64,000 nucleotides of DNA from an uncultured Bdellovibrionales bacterium (GTDB taxonomy: Bacteria > Bdellovibrionota > Bdellovibrionia > Bdellovibrionales > UBA1609), in contig CALLAU010000022.1 of NCBI GenBank assembly GCA_938002015.1, positions 1 to 64,000 on the forward strand, in the 5' to 3' direction. Shown here one piece after another: positions 25,628 through 34,400 of the stretch (positions are counted from its first letter, which is position 1; each line of letters begins with the position of its first letter). A model generated the notes under the pieces. That model had not been told where the DNA came from. It saw nothing but the letters and a program-made list of their open reading frames with translations, and ran no database searches. Made by a program: the position numbers and the translations under genes.

Positions 25628-26865
25628 TGTCAGAGGCCAGACTTTATCAAAAAAGAAAAAAAGAGCATGGAGTAGCCCTTTTAATGGCTCTTTCTATTTT
25701 TACTATTGTCACTTTTGTTGTCATGCAGCTTTCAAGAGAAACTCTTACAGAATCTGTTTTAGCCTCTCAAGGCATGAGAAAACTTAAATCATACTATAGT
25801 GCTAAAGCTGGTTTCGAGTTTAGCTTAGTTAGAATCCAGGCTTTTAGACAAGCAAAAGCTCAGCTCTCACAAATTGGAGACGCTGCTGGAAATTTCGATC
25901 AACAGCTTCGGCTTATTTGGCAGTTTCCCTTTGCTTGGCCACCAGAATTACCTGGTGAAGCAAGTGCTGTTGCTAAATCTGAAGTAGATAAAATCTTAAA
26001 AGAATCTTATATTAAAGACCTCACTTTTTTTCCTGAAATCTCTGACCCAAGTGAAAAAATTGATCTAAACAGTCTTGGCTCACCGATTGAAAGTATTGCA
26101 GAAAGAACAACCCTTAACCTTGTTGAGTCTTTTACAAAGATGCTTGAAACCGATGAGGAGCTCTCAAGTGAGCACTCCATTGATTCTATAACAGAAGTCT
26201 TAAACAACGTTGGAGATTGGGTTGATCCAGACGATGAATCTAGAAATGGAGGTGGGGAAGCCAATTTATACACTGGTGAAAATCAAGTTGGCTACCCACG
26301 AAACAGCTCTTTTATGGATATGACAGAGTTGTTGTTAGTCCATAATATGGATCAACTCATTTATAAAAGACTTAAAAAACTAACAACTATTCAAGGTACT
26401 TTTGGAGTTAATGTAAACACTGCTACAGTAGACACACTTATTGGTTTAGACCCTCAGTTTGATGCAGATACAGCAAGAGATTTTATAGAAAGAAGAACTG
26501 AGATTCAAAATAGTGGGGGTCAACTAGATAGAGCTCAATTTGATTCACTCATTGAAGAGCTCGGCTTTGATGCTCAAACTTTTAATGAAGAAGGCATTCC
26601 CATCGTCTTTGAACCTCAAAGTTCTTTTTTCATTGAATCCATTGGAGAGTCTGGAAATGTTAAAACAACAATCACAGCCTACGTTATTGATACCGAAGCC
26701 TTAAAAGAAATCTTTATCTCTCAACTTGATGAGTCTGATAAAGATGATGGCGATGGAGACTCTGATGGAACAGGAGGAACCGACCCAGACGAAAGTTCTG
26801 GATCAGGAAAGAAGGTCGATCCCCCAAAGGGCAGACCTTTTGTTACAAGCTTAAAAGTTAAATGA
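25627..26865 (+). CDS. gspK: Type II secretion minor pseudopilin GspK
   Basis: The 412-residue protein has leader HG|VALLMALSIFTIVTF; the missing +5 Glu (Met here) is the hallmark of GspK, the tip pseudopilin. The large globular domain includes NNVGDWVDPDDE and a helix-hairpin-helix-like part (FGVNVNTATVDTLIGLDP) found in the family. The C-terminal tail is rich in Asp, Gly and Ser (about 372-398), an acidic low-complexity region that may bind calcium. It lies between gspJ and gspL. Confidence 0.93.
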   Translation: MSEARLYQKRKKEHGVALLMALSIFTIVTFVVMQLSRETLTESVLASQGMRKLKSYYSAKAGFEFSLVRIQAFRQAKAQLSQIGDAAGNFDQQLRLIWQFPFAWPPELPGEASAVAKSEVDKILKESYIKDLTFFPEISDPSEKIDLNSLGSPIESIAERTTLNLVESFTKMLETDEELSSEHSIDSITEVLNNVGDWVDPDDESRNGGGEANLYTGENQVGYPRNSSFMDMTELLLVHNMDQLIYKRLKKLTTIQGTFGVNVNTATVDTLIGLDPQFDADTARDFIERRTEIQNSGGQLDRAQFDSLIEELGFDAQTFNEEGIPIVFEPQSSFFIESIGESGNVKTTITAYVIDTEALKEIFISQLDESDKDDGDGDSDGTGGTDPDESSGSGKKVDPPKGRPFVTSLKVK

Positions 26866-26946
26866 CTTGGGACAAGTTAAAGCATAGACTTTTATTTAGA
26901 AGTTAATGACTATATAATAGTGTGAATTAGAGGGGTTAGGAAAACT

Positions 26947-28644
26947 TTGAGAGTCGTAGGAATTGATATAGGAACTTTTAGCATTAAGCTTGCAGAGCTT
27001 GAGGCCTCAGGAAATACAAGCACTATTGTAAGGCTTGATGAGTTTCCTTTAAGTCAAAAGCCTGGTGCTGATTATGAACTTGATGTCATAACAACATTAA
27101 GGCAGGTTCTAAGCACATACCAAAACGATTCAAAGGTTCAGTTTGTACTTGGCCTTAAGCAAAGCGATGTCAGCGTTAGGTCGTTGTTTTTCCCTTTTAA
27201 AGAACGTTTTAAAATTCTTAAGAGTCTACCATTTGAGCTTGAAGATGAAATCCCTTTTCACGCTCATGAGTGTATTTTTGATGGAAAAATTATCAAGAAC
27301 TCCAACCTTGGTTCACACGTACTGGCTTTAGCAACAAGAAAAGAGAGCATAAAAAAATGCATTGAACTTTGTAAAGATGTTCAAATTGAACCCTCTATTA
27401 TCTCTTTAGATACTCTAGCTTTAAACAATTTATTTGAAAACATCTCCACCCCTCCTCCCTTAGAAAACACAAACCTAGATGAGGAAGAGGATTTAGATGA
27501 AGAAGATGAGAAATCAAAAAAATACACCATCTCTGAAAATCTTGAGTACCAACAAGGTGAAGCCGTATTAAGTATTGGGCATACATCATCACTTTTAGTT
27601 GTAAGATCTGGAGGAACTTTAAAAGCGATCACACAAATTGAATGGGGTGGTAAAAACCTTATCGCAGCACTTGCTCAAAAAAAAGGAATACAAGAAAATG
27701 AAGCCTTTGAAATGCTTGCAGCCTCTAACGGTATTCTTCTTAATAAAGAACACGGCAGTGAAGAGGAATGGGAGTTTTCACAAATTCTTAGTAGAGAGCT
27801 TGTTGAGTTTGGTCACAACATCGGCCTCACTTTACTTGAAATCAAAGGCTCACACCTTGTTGAAGTACAAGGCATAGGTCTTCTTGGAGGGACATCTGCT
27901 GTTAGAAACATAGGCGCTAAAATCACTCAAGGCACAGGTATTCCTTGTAATAAAATTGTTCAAATAAAAAATTACCCAGGAATAGACTTTAAAACAAACC
28001 AGCACAAAGAACTCTCTATGGGTGTTGCACTCGGTTTAGCTATTGAAGCCATAAGAAAGCCAAGCAACCCGGCTGTAAACTTTAGAAAAGAAGAGTTTGC
28101 AAAAGAATACACACACTTTAAAGATTTTTGGAAACAATGGGGCTTTTACATCAGTCTTAGCGCATTAAGCATCACTCTTTTCTTTGTCTATGCAACTATT
28201 AGAAATACATGGACAGAGGAGCTCTCACTCGTCGCTAAAACAAAAATGAAAAACTCAGCAAGTAAGATCATTAACATTCCAAGTAAACAAGTTACTGAAG
28301 TAAAACTTGCAAAGTTTCTATCTTCAATAGAAAAGCGCACAAAAGCTAAAGAGAAAATCAATAGTATTAACACTGATAAATCAGCTCTTTATACTTTAAG
28401 TGAAATCTCTAAACGATCTCTTGATCAGGCAAGCTTCCCTGTAGACATCAATGAATTTAATATCTTAGGAAGAAAAGTTACTATTGATGGAAAGACATCA
28501 TCTTCAAGAAACTTAGATAGCTTTATCACACGTCTTAAAAAAGTAGCTAAAGGTGGTAAAGTTTTAAAAACAAACAGTAGTAAACCAACTGAGCCTGGCT
28601 TTAAAGGCTTTAGGCTGACTTTTACTGCAACAACTAAACCTTAA
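26947..28644 (+). CDS. gspL: Type II secretion GspL with PilM-like cytoplasmic domain
   Basis: The 565-residue protein has an actin/PilM-like cytoplasmic domain (about 1-380) starting RVVGIDIGTFSIKLAELE with the phosphate-1 loop pattern, and a second nucleotide-fold part (LSIGHTSSLLVV). Near residues 178-190 there is a very acidic insert (LDEEEDLDEEDEKSKK). One membrane helix (about 400-418) is followed by a periplasmic ferredoxin-like domain. GspL binds GspE and GspM. The start is TTG with an AGAGGGG ribosome site. The likeness to PilM is stronger than for enterobacterial GspL. Confidence 0.85.
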   Translation: MRVVGIDIGTFSIKLAELEASGNTSTIVRLDEFPLSQKPGADYELDVITTLRQVLSTYQNDSKVQFVLGLKQSDVSVRSLFFPFKERFKILKSLPFELEDEIPFHAHECIFDGKIIKNSNLGSHVLALATRKESIKKCIELCKDVQIEPSIISLDTLALNNLFENISTPPPLENTNLDEEEDLDEEDEKSKKYTISENLEYQQGEAVLSIGHTSSLLVVRSGGTLKAITQIEWGGKNLIAALAQKKGIQENEAFEMLAASNGILLNKEHGSEEEWEFSQILSRELVEFGHNIGLTLLEIKGSHLVEVQGIGLLGGTSAVRNIGAKITQGTGIPCNKIVQIKNYPGIDFKTNQHKELSMGVALGLAIEAIRKPSNPAVNFRKEEFAKEYTHFKDFWKQWGFYISLSALSITLFFVYATIRNTWTEELSLVAKTKMKNSASKIINIPSKQVTEVKLAKFLSSIEKRTKAKEKINSINTDKSALYTLSEISKRSLDQASFPVDINEFNILGRKVTIDGKTSSSRNLDSFITRLKKVAKGGKVLKTNSSKPTEPGFKGFRLTFTATTKP

Positions 28645-28669
28645 ATAAAGAAATTAGGAGTATATTTTT

Positions 28670-29356
28670 TTGGCTTTTGAAGAACTCAGTGAAAATTTAA
28701 AAGAACAACTCTTGATCACTAAATCTCGAATTGAGGAGAGTAGGTTCGTAAATTCTTTTAATGAAAGGTTTTCTTCTCTTTCTAAAAGAATGCAAACAAC
28801 TATAATAAGCCTTGCTTGCATTTTTTTATGCCTTATTGTTCTCATCTACCCTATTAGCCAATATAAAAGCTCTTTAGGTTATGAAGCTGAGTTTGAAGAA
28901 AGAAAAGAGTTAACTCAAAAAATCATTTCCTACTCCAAAAATCGCGCATCTCAGTCTAAAGATCCAAAAAAGTATGGGCTTTTTGATTTTAAAAATGAAG
29001 TCTCAAGCATTGGAAGAAACGTAAGACTTTTAGACACTCAACTTTCAATAATGCCAGGCTCTGGAAAAAAAAGCCCTCAACTTCCAAAAGGGGCTGAAGA
29101 AATGAAGTTTAAAATCATGGGTAAACAGTTTAACCTCACTCAAGCCATCACAACTGCATATGGTGTTAAAAACTTAAGTGACTCTTTATTCTTAGAAAAC
29201 GTTACTATTAAAGCTCATCCCGGAGATACTCCTCCAGGGAATTACTTTGATGTCGAATACGTTGTGTCAAACTTCTACGTTAAACCAGAGTCTGAACTTA
29301 TGCCAAAAGCAAAGATTAAACCTACTAAGAAAAAAAATAATAGAAGAGGGAAGTAA
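28670..29356 (+). CDS. gspM: Type II secretion GspM-like protein
   Basis: The 228-residue bitopic protein has a cytosolic N-terminus of about 42 residues, one membrane helix (TTIISLACIFLCLIVLIYPI) and a periplasmic region with a coiled-coil start (YEAEFEERKELTQKII) and a ferredoxin-like end. It ends in a basic tail. GspM partners GspL in the inner-membrane platform. The start is TTG, 9 nt after TAGGAG. The call rests largely on position between gspL and gspN and on topology. Confidence 0.78.
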   Translation: MAFEELSENLKEQLLITKSRIEESRFVNSFNERFSSLSKRMQTTIISLACIFLCLIVLIYPISQYKSSLGYEAEFEERKELTQKIISYSKNRASQSKDPKKYGLFDFKNEVSSIGRNVRLLDTQLSIMPGSGKKSPQLPKGAEEMKFKIMGKQFNLTQAITTAYGVKNLSDSLFLENVTIKAHPGDTPPGNYFDVEYVVSNFYVKPESELMPKAKIKPTKKKNNRRGK

Positions 29357-29365
29357 ATTAAAACT

Positions 29366-30397
29366 GTGGAATCTTTAACTGAAATCCTAAGAACTTTTAT
29401 ACTCGACCCCATTTCTTTTGTCCTTAAAACTCAAAAGAAAAAGCTTTTATTCTTCATTCTTTTTGTAGGTATATGGCTTGTAGTTTTATTCCCAAAATCA
29501 GATACAAAAAACTTTTTAGAACAGAAAGTATCATCTGCAACAAAGGGTAAAGTGAATTTAGAATTAGAGAAACTGAGCCTTACTCCCCTCCCTCTTGGTG
29601 TTAAAATGGTCTCACCAAGTATTACCTTTAATGGCTCAAAACCTTTAAAAGCAAGCTCTATCACGGTATCTCCAAAAATGAGCAGCCTTCTTGCCTTTAA
29701 GCTTGGCGCTACTGTTTACTTAAAAAACTTCCTTGGAGGAGATGGCAATATCTCAGCTACATTACTTGGTAAAAACAAAGAAAAAAATAATAAATTCTCA
29801 AGTTCTGGAAGTATTGAAAACTTACTTGTTCAAGAGATTTTAAAAACTATCGGTAAGGATTTAAACATCCCTGGTAAACTTGAACTAGAATATAAAATCA
29901 CTGGTGAAGATAGCTTTAGAAAACAACCAACTGGAGATTTTAAAGCAAGAGCTTTAAACATTAAGCTTCCAAACCCTCTACCTTTAAATGCTCAAATGGG
30001 AGCACTTGATTTACCTAAAGATGTTGTTTGGAAAAACTCAAACTTCTTTGGAAAACTTGAAAATGGCAAAATCAATATTACTGAGGGAACTTTAGGAACA
30101 AAATCCTCTGAAGTAAACGGACGGTTTAAAGGAACTATTGATGTTAGCTTTAGAAAACTTGGTTCTAATATTTCCGTCTCAACTGGTAATTATAATCTAT
30201 CAGTTGAGCTTGAACTCTCTAAAGCTTTTGAAAAAGAGTTTAGTACTGTAATTAGCCAAGGAATACCGCAAGCTAATAAAAAGATGACAGGCTCTGGGAG
30301 CAAATACCTTTTTAGGGTCTCAGGCAGAGCCCCTAATCGAGGCTATGCTCCTCCGCCTAGATTTTCATCACTAAGCACTTTTAATGTTGAAGAATAG
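29366..30397 (+). CDS. gspN: Type II secretion GspN-like protein
   Basis: The 343-residue protein has one membrane segment (LLFFILFVGIWLVVLF) and a large periplasmic beta-rich domain with alternating strands (KVNLELEKLSLTPLPLGV). It ends in a Pro-rich tail (RAPNRGYAPPPRFSS). This matches the GspN family found at the end of T2SS clusters in delta-type bacteria. The start is GTG, 9 nt after gspM. It closes the gspH-N block. The family's exact role is not settled. Confidence 0.75.
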   Translation: MESLTEILRTFILDPISFVLKTQKKKLLFFILFVGIWLVVLFPKSDTKNFLEQKVSSATKGKVNLELEKLSLTPLPLGVKMVSPSITFNGSKPLKASSITVSPKMSSLLAFKLGATVYLKNFLGGDGNISATLLGKNKEKNNKFSSSGSIENLLVQEILKTIGKDLNIPGKLELEYKITGEDSFRKQPTGDFKARALNIKLPNPLPLNAQMGALDLPKDVVWKNSNFFGKLENGKINITEGTLGTKSSEVNGRFKGTIDVSFRKLGSNISVSTGNYNLSVELELSKAFEKEFSTVISQGIPQANKKMTGSGSKYLFRVSGRAPNRGYAPPPRFSSLSTFNVEE

Positions 30398-30588
30398 AGC
30401 AGCATTTAGTCTAACTGATAAAAAAAATCTTAAAAATCCTTATCCGATCTCCGACTCTAAGCAGATGAACTTGCTCTTAACCCCCTATTCATAGAGTCTC
30501 TATAGTTGCAATATCTCAAAAACGATGAACTTTTTTTGATTCTAGTTATGAGAAGTATATTGAAGATATTAAATAAGGAGAAAAATAT

Positions 30589-31035
30589 ATGTCAGGTGTA
30601 AATAAAGTTATTATTTTAGGTAGATTAGGCTCTGATCCAGAAACTAAGGCTGTTAGTACAGGTTCAACAATCACTAGATTTAGCTTAGCTACTAGTGAGG
30701 CTTGGAATGATAAAGATGGCAAGAAGCAAGAAAGAACAGAATGGCACAGAGTAGTTGTTTGGGGAAAGCTTGCTGAAATCTGTGGTAAGTACCTTGCAAA
30801 AGGAAGACAGGCTTATGTAGAAGGCAGACTTCAGACAAGGTCTTGGGAAGATCAACAAGGTGTTAAAAAATACACTACTGAGATCGTAGCTAGCACTGTT
30901 CAATTTATTGGAGGTTCTCAAAGCGCTTCTGATGGATACCAAAACAACAGCAATCAAAACTCTGGTTCAGAGAACCCTTTCTCTGATTTTGCTCCAGAAC
31001 CAGACTTTAACTCAGGGGATGAGATTCCTTTCTAG
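30589..31035 (+). CDS. ssb: Single-stranded DNA-binding protein
   Basis: The 148-residue protein has an N-terminal OB fold (about 1-108) starting [17 protein letters not shown] and containing [21 protein letters not shown], the SSB signature. A Ser/Asn/Gln-rich linker follows. The acidic C-terminal tip ends GDEIPF, which recruits replication and repair enzymes. It starts with ATG after an AAGGAG site. It seems to be a single-gene transcript. Confidence 0.97.
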   Translation: MSGVNKVIILGRLGSDPETKAVSTGSTITRFSLATSEAWNDKDGKKQERTEWHRVVVWGKLAEICGKYLAKGRQAYVEGRLQTRSWEDQQGVKKYTTEIVASTVQFIGGSQSASDGYQNNSNQNSGSENPFSDFAPEPDFNSGDEIPF

Positions 31036-31076
31036 ACTTTGTTTAAAAGCAAGCTTTATAATTTGTTAAATTTTAT

Positions 31077-31105
31077 GTGATTTCAGCTAGTTAGGCTGAA
31101 ATCAC
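31077..31105. repeat. Perfect 11-bp inverted repeat downstream of ssb
   Basis: GTGATTTCAGC (31077-31087) and GCTGAAATCAC (31095-31105) form a perfect stem with a 7-nt loop. No T-run follows directly, so it is a weak terminator candidate. It may instead be a dyad operator or an mRNA 3' stabiliser for ssb. Confidence 0.6.
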
Positions 31106-31194
31106 AGTCTAGTTTATAGCCTCTAATACATACTTAAACCCACTTTTTATTTTATAATAATTTAAAATAAACACTTTCTGATGGGGTTTAAAAA

Positions 31195-32100
31195 ATGAAA
31201 CTAAATAATTTTATTTTTACAATTATTCTCTCTACTTTTCTTCTTCCAAGTTTTTCTTGGGCAGCAAGCGTAAAAAAAGTAAAAGGTAAGAACGTTCTTA
31301 TAGATACTGAATCTTCAAATATTAAGACTGGCGCGCTCTACTATCTTGTTAGAGGCGGAAAAAAGAAAGCTATCATCAAGGTTTTAAAAACTCGCCCAGG
31401 CCAAGCAATTGGTAAAATCTTAAAAGGAAATGCGCAGCCAGGCTATACACTTGTAAGAAGACCTTCTAAGAAGAAGAGCACAAGTACAGCAAGAAGAAGC
31501 GAGCCTTTGCCTCCACTTAAAACTGTAGAAAATGAACCTAAAAGAAAATCTTCTAAGTCATACTCTTCAGGAGGATCTTTTAAAGATAAATTAAAAATTG
31601 GTGGAGTTATTACTCTTGGACAAGATACCGCAAAAGTTGAATCATCAACTGGCACAAGTAATGGAAGTGGCTCAAGCACATCTTTTGAACTTATAGCTGA
31701 TTATGACTTTAGTGAAAAAATTAAGATCAGAGCCTCTATAGGTCAGCAAGCATTCTCTACAGAAGATACGAGTGTGACAATCGGACCAGGCGGACCTCCT
31801 TCAAGAATTGATCTTGGTTATATTAATGTTGATCTTTGGGGTAAGTACCACTTTAAAGAAATGTACTGGGCTGGTGCAGGTATAGGAATTTTGCTCTCTC
31901 CATCATACGGAGGAACTACAGCTGTTCAAGAAGAAGAACTTGGTTCACAGATGTACTTACAAGTTGGCGGTGGTGTCGACTACAAGCTTAGTGATAAGTT
32001 CTCCATTCCTGCATGGATAGAGTATGGAACAACTCTTGCCTCAGGTGATGCTACATTAAGTTCAATAGGGCTTAAATTAGGTTTATCCATGCAGCTTTAA
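31195..32100 (+). CDS. Outer-membrane beta-barrel protein with N-terminal SH3-like domain
   Basis: The 301-residue protein has a signal peptide (cut after SWA, residue 23). Residues about 24-90 form a small strand-rich domain (VKKVKGKNVLIDTES then GQAIGKILKG) resembling bacterial SH3/FlgT-like modules. A basic, Ser/Pro-rich linker (90-128) follows, then a barrel of roughly eight strands (GGVITLGQDTAK, ELIADYDFSEKIKIRAS, YINVDLWGKYHF) ending in the aromatic/hydrophobic KLGLSMQL signal of outer-membrane proteins. The precise function is unknown. It is convergent with the secretin-N1-like gene. Confidence 0.7.
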   Translation: MKLNNFIFTIILSTFLLPSFSWAASVKKVKGKNVLIDTESSNIKTGALYYLVRGGKKKAIIKVLKTRPGQAIGKILKGNAQPGYTLVRRPSKKKSTSTARRSEPLPPLKTVENEPKRKSSKSYSSGGSFKDKLKIGGVITLGQDTAKVESSTGTSNGSGSSTSFELIADYDFSEKIKIRASIGQQAFSTEDTSVTIGPGGPPSRIDLGYINVDLWGKYHFKEMYWAGAGIGILLSPSYGGTTAVQEEELGSQMYLQVGGGVDYKLSDKFSIPAWIEYGTTLASGDATLSSIGLKLGLSMQL

Positions 32101-32146
32101 AAGAGTAAGCTGCATGAATTTAGAAAACATCTAAATTTAATTAAAA

Positions 32147-32683
32147 TTACATCTTCTGTAAAATACTTTTCATTCTTGCTACATTTGAGAGCCAATCAGA
32201 AATTATTATCTTTGGCTCAGTTGGGTGAATTCTAAGATCTCCACCTCTTCCATAATAAGTTCTTAAAACCCTATCAACTCTCTCTTTTTTAAACTTCTTT
32301 GGCACCTTTAAAACAGCTGTAATGTATTGCTCTCTTACACCTTTTGGAAGATCATCTCCATAGACAGGAGTTTTAGTTTTAACTAAGTCATGCTCTCTAA
32401 CTAGAGAAACAGCATGCTCATATTCTACAATTCCAATTTCTTTAAGTTTAAAATAATGGCTTAAGTAGCTTTTTTGATCAAACAAGCTCCCTTCAAGCGC
32501 CCTTTTCTTATTAAAACCCTTAAAGTCTTTCATATTAGAATTAATAAAAGCAGGTTTTTTAAAAACTTCTTCAAGTACTAGTTGAACTTCATTTTTAGTT
32601 TTATTTTTTGATTTAGCAAAAACCTTTGAAGATAAAGCTAAAAGTAAAACTGATGACAATAATATTCTAAAAAAACGATTCAT
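32147..32683 (-). CDS. Secreted protein ending in an isolated secretin N1-like domain
   Basis: The 178-residue protein has a signal peptide (cut after VFA, residue 23). Residues about 120-178 closely follow the GspD N1 domain encoded in this window: RVDRVLRTYYGRGGDLRIHP and IIISDWLSNVARMKSIL against GspD SLRSLYSRAGDLKVYEPTNS and ILTDYGSNVEKFVRII. The central part (35-118) is helical and unrecognised. No secretin pore domain follows. A periplasmic protein that contacts a secretin, or a competitor subunit, is possible. The start has a GAGGAAT ribosome site. Confidence 0.6.
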   Translation of the reverse strand: MNRFFRILLSSVLLLALSSKVFAKSKNKTKNEVQLVLEEVFKKPAFINSNMKDFKGFNKKRALEGSLFDQKSYLSHYFKLKEIGIVEYEHAVSLVREHDLVKTKTPVYGDDLPKGVREQYITAVLKVPKKFKKERVDRVLRTYYGRGGDLRIHPTEPKIIISDWLSNVARMKSILQKM

Positions 32684-32772
32684 ATTCCTCCTACGGTTAT
32701 GACCAGGTAAGAGAGTATTGTTTTTTTAGGCTTATCTCAAAATTTTTAAAAGTTAGGTTTCAAACTACTCAT

Positions 32773-33141
32773 TTAGTCTAATTCACTAGCACCAGTTTGG
32801 ATCCAAGATTCAAGTAATAAGAAAATATCATCGGATGTAGAAATTCTTGGGCCTCTAGGAGGCATAAAACCTGAAGCAATAGAACTAACTAACAGACTGC
32901 CTCCAGGGTTTCCTGGATCAATAACACCAGAGTTTATAAGGCCTTGATAAGAGGATGTGTCTACTCCAGAAAAATGTCCTGCTGTATGACATATAGAGCA
33001 CTTAGGAGCAAATAAATCATTATTTAACATTGCATAGACTGATATTGTTTCATCTCCACTAGCACCATTTGGCTTTGTGCTACTGTGATTTCCACAAGCC
33101 ACTATACACATACCAAAGAAAGAAAATATTAAAAATCTCAT
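32773..33141 (-). CDS. Mono-haem cytochrome c-like lipoprotein
   Basis: The 122-residue lipoprotein has lipobox CIVACG (lipidated Cys16). It has one haem motif CSICH (48-52) and a candidate axial Met in GFMPPRGP (Met93), the pattern of small Planctomycetes-type (PSCyt1) cytochrome domains. It ends LLLESWIQTGASELD, the usual helix of that family. It would be haem-loaded by the ResB/CcsA pair at 8-11 kb. The redox partner is unknown. Confidence 0.78.
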   Translation of the reverse strand: MRFLIFSFFGMCIVACGNHSSTKPNGASGDETISVYAMLNNDLFAPKCSICHTAGHFSGVDTSSYQGLINSGVIDPGNPGGSLLVSSIASGFMPPRGPRISTSDDIFLLLESWIQTGASELD

Positions 33142-33224
33142 AAAAGCCCCCTAAAGCTGATAATATTATCTCCTTAGACGAGTCTTCTTGAAAAGTTTCT
33201 TAAATTAGAACATGTGTTTCTTTT

Positions 33225-34400
33225 TTATTGGTGCTGATTGATTTTAAAGATTCCAGAGCCTTTGTTCTCTAGGGTATTAGACTCTTCTAAGACAGCATGA
33301 AAAAAAACTTCACCATCATTTGAGACACAAGGAGAGCCTGAGAAGGCTGGCCATTTGTCCCTATCAATCACTCGAGTATTTTCTTCATTGGTTTTTAGAG
33401 CGTCACCTTGAGAAACTAAAACCTTAAAATCCTTTGACTCCCTACTATATTCAATCAGACTTCTTTTATTATTTTTTATAAGCCTAAAAACAATTTTATC
33501 TACACCAATTGCCGGCTTGAAATACTCAAGGCTTCCAAGACCCATATCTTCAGAATAAATAAGTTTTCTTCTTCTAGTTTGAGTCTCAACATCAAAAATA
33601 AAATGCCAAAGAGACCTTCCCTCATTCTTTGTTTTTCCTATAAAAAGAACTCCTCCCCTTCCATCAGGAACAGGACTTGAATCAAAATCTAGAAAATCAC
33701 TGTCTTTATCAAGGTCATTATCTTTTACAACTGATTTAAACTCATCATTAGTATAGAGAAAAATTTCATCAGGGTTTTTTGCATTCACTTGACCAGGATC
33801 ACCATAGTTAAATCTTACAGCAAATTCCTCTTCTTTAACTGTTGGCAAGAATATGTATGCAATCTTTGAAGAAGCAGCTTCTTCACTTACTAACTTTTCT
33901 TTTCCTAGGTAAAGGGATCTTAGGCCGTTCTTATGTAAACCTCTAAAAAAAGGAAGCCCTTTATATAAAGCTGGTCGCGAAACTGAACGCAAATCCACAT
34001 AGTCATTAGGATCAACAATTTTTTCTTGCTCTCCGCTGGGCTTTAAAAGAAACGCTCCAATTGAAAAAAACCTTTCATTAACTGCAAACACAGCTCCTGA
34101 GTCACTCAAAAAAGTATCCCCAACTACAAAATCAGAATCAAAATCTTTTGAACTTACAAAATCAACCCCATTAAAAAGGCTAACTACACGTTTAATTTCA
34201 CCTTGAACATGCCAATAACGAAATGAAAACATCCCCTCCTTATAACATGAAGGTGTCATATTTGGCATTTTAGTGAGCGAAGGTATTTTATAAGCTCTAA
34301 ACTGATCAGCTCTAACTAAAAGCTCATAATTGCCTGGCTCACTTTCTGTTGAAAATACACTAGATAATAAAAAGCTTAAGCAGATTAAAACTATTCGCAT
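33225..34400 (-). CDS. Large secreted protein, possibly beta-propeller, unknown
   Basis: The 391-residue protein has a signal peptide (cut near SVFS, residue 17). The mature part is strand-rich with repeating aromatic/Asp blades (SGAVFAVNERFFSIGAF, GRGGVLFIGKTKNEGRS, NDGEVFFHAVLEES), consistent with a six- or seven-bladed propeller, but no blade consensus is certain. It overlaps the preceding 34391 gene by 10 nt, so the two are co-expressed. I recognise no enzyme motif. Confidence 0.55.
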   Translation of the reverse strand: MRIVLICLSFLLSSVFSTESEPGNYELLVRADQFRAYKIPSLTKMPNMTPSCYKEGMFSFRYWHVQGEIKRVVSLFNGVDFVSSKDFDSDFVVGDTFLSDSGAVFAVNERFFSIGAFLLKPSGEQEKIVDPNDYVDLRSVSRPALYKGLPFFRGLHKNGLRSLYLGKEKLVSEEAASSKIAYIFLPTVKEEEFAVRFNYGDPGQVNAKNPDEIFLYTNDEFKSVVKDNDLDKDSDFLDFDSSPVPDGRGGVLFIGKTKNEGRSLWHFIFDVETQTRRRKLIYSEDMGLGSLEYFKPAIGVDKIVFRLIKNNKRSLIEYSRESKDFKVLVSQGDALKTNEENTRVIDRDKWPAFSGSPCVSNDGEVFFHAVLEESNTLENKGSGIFKINQHQ

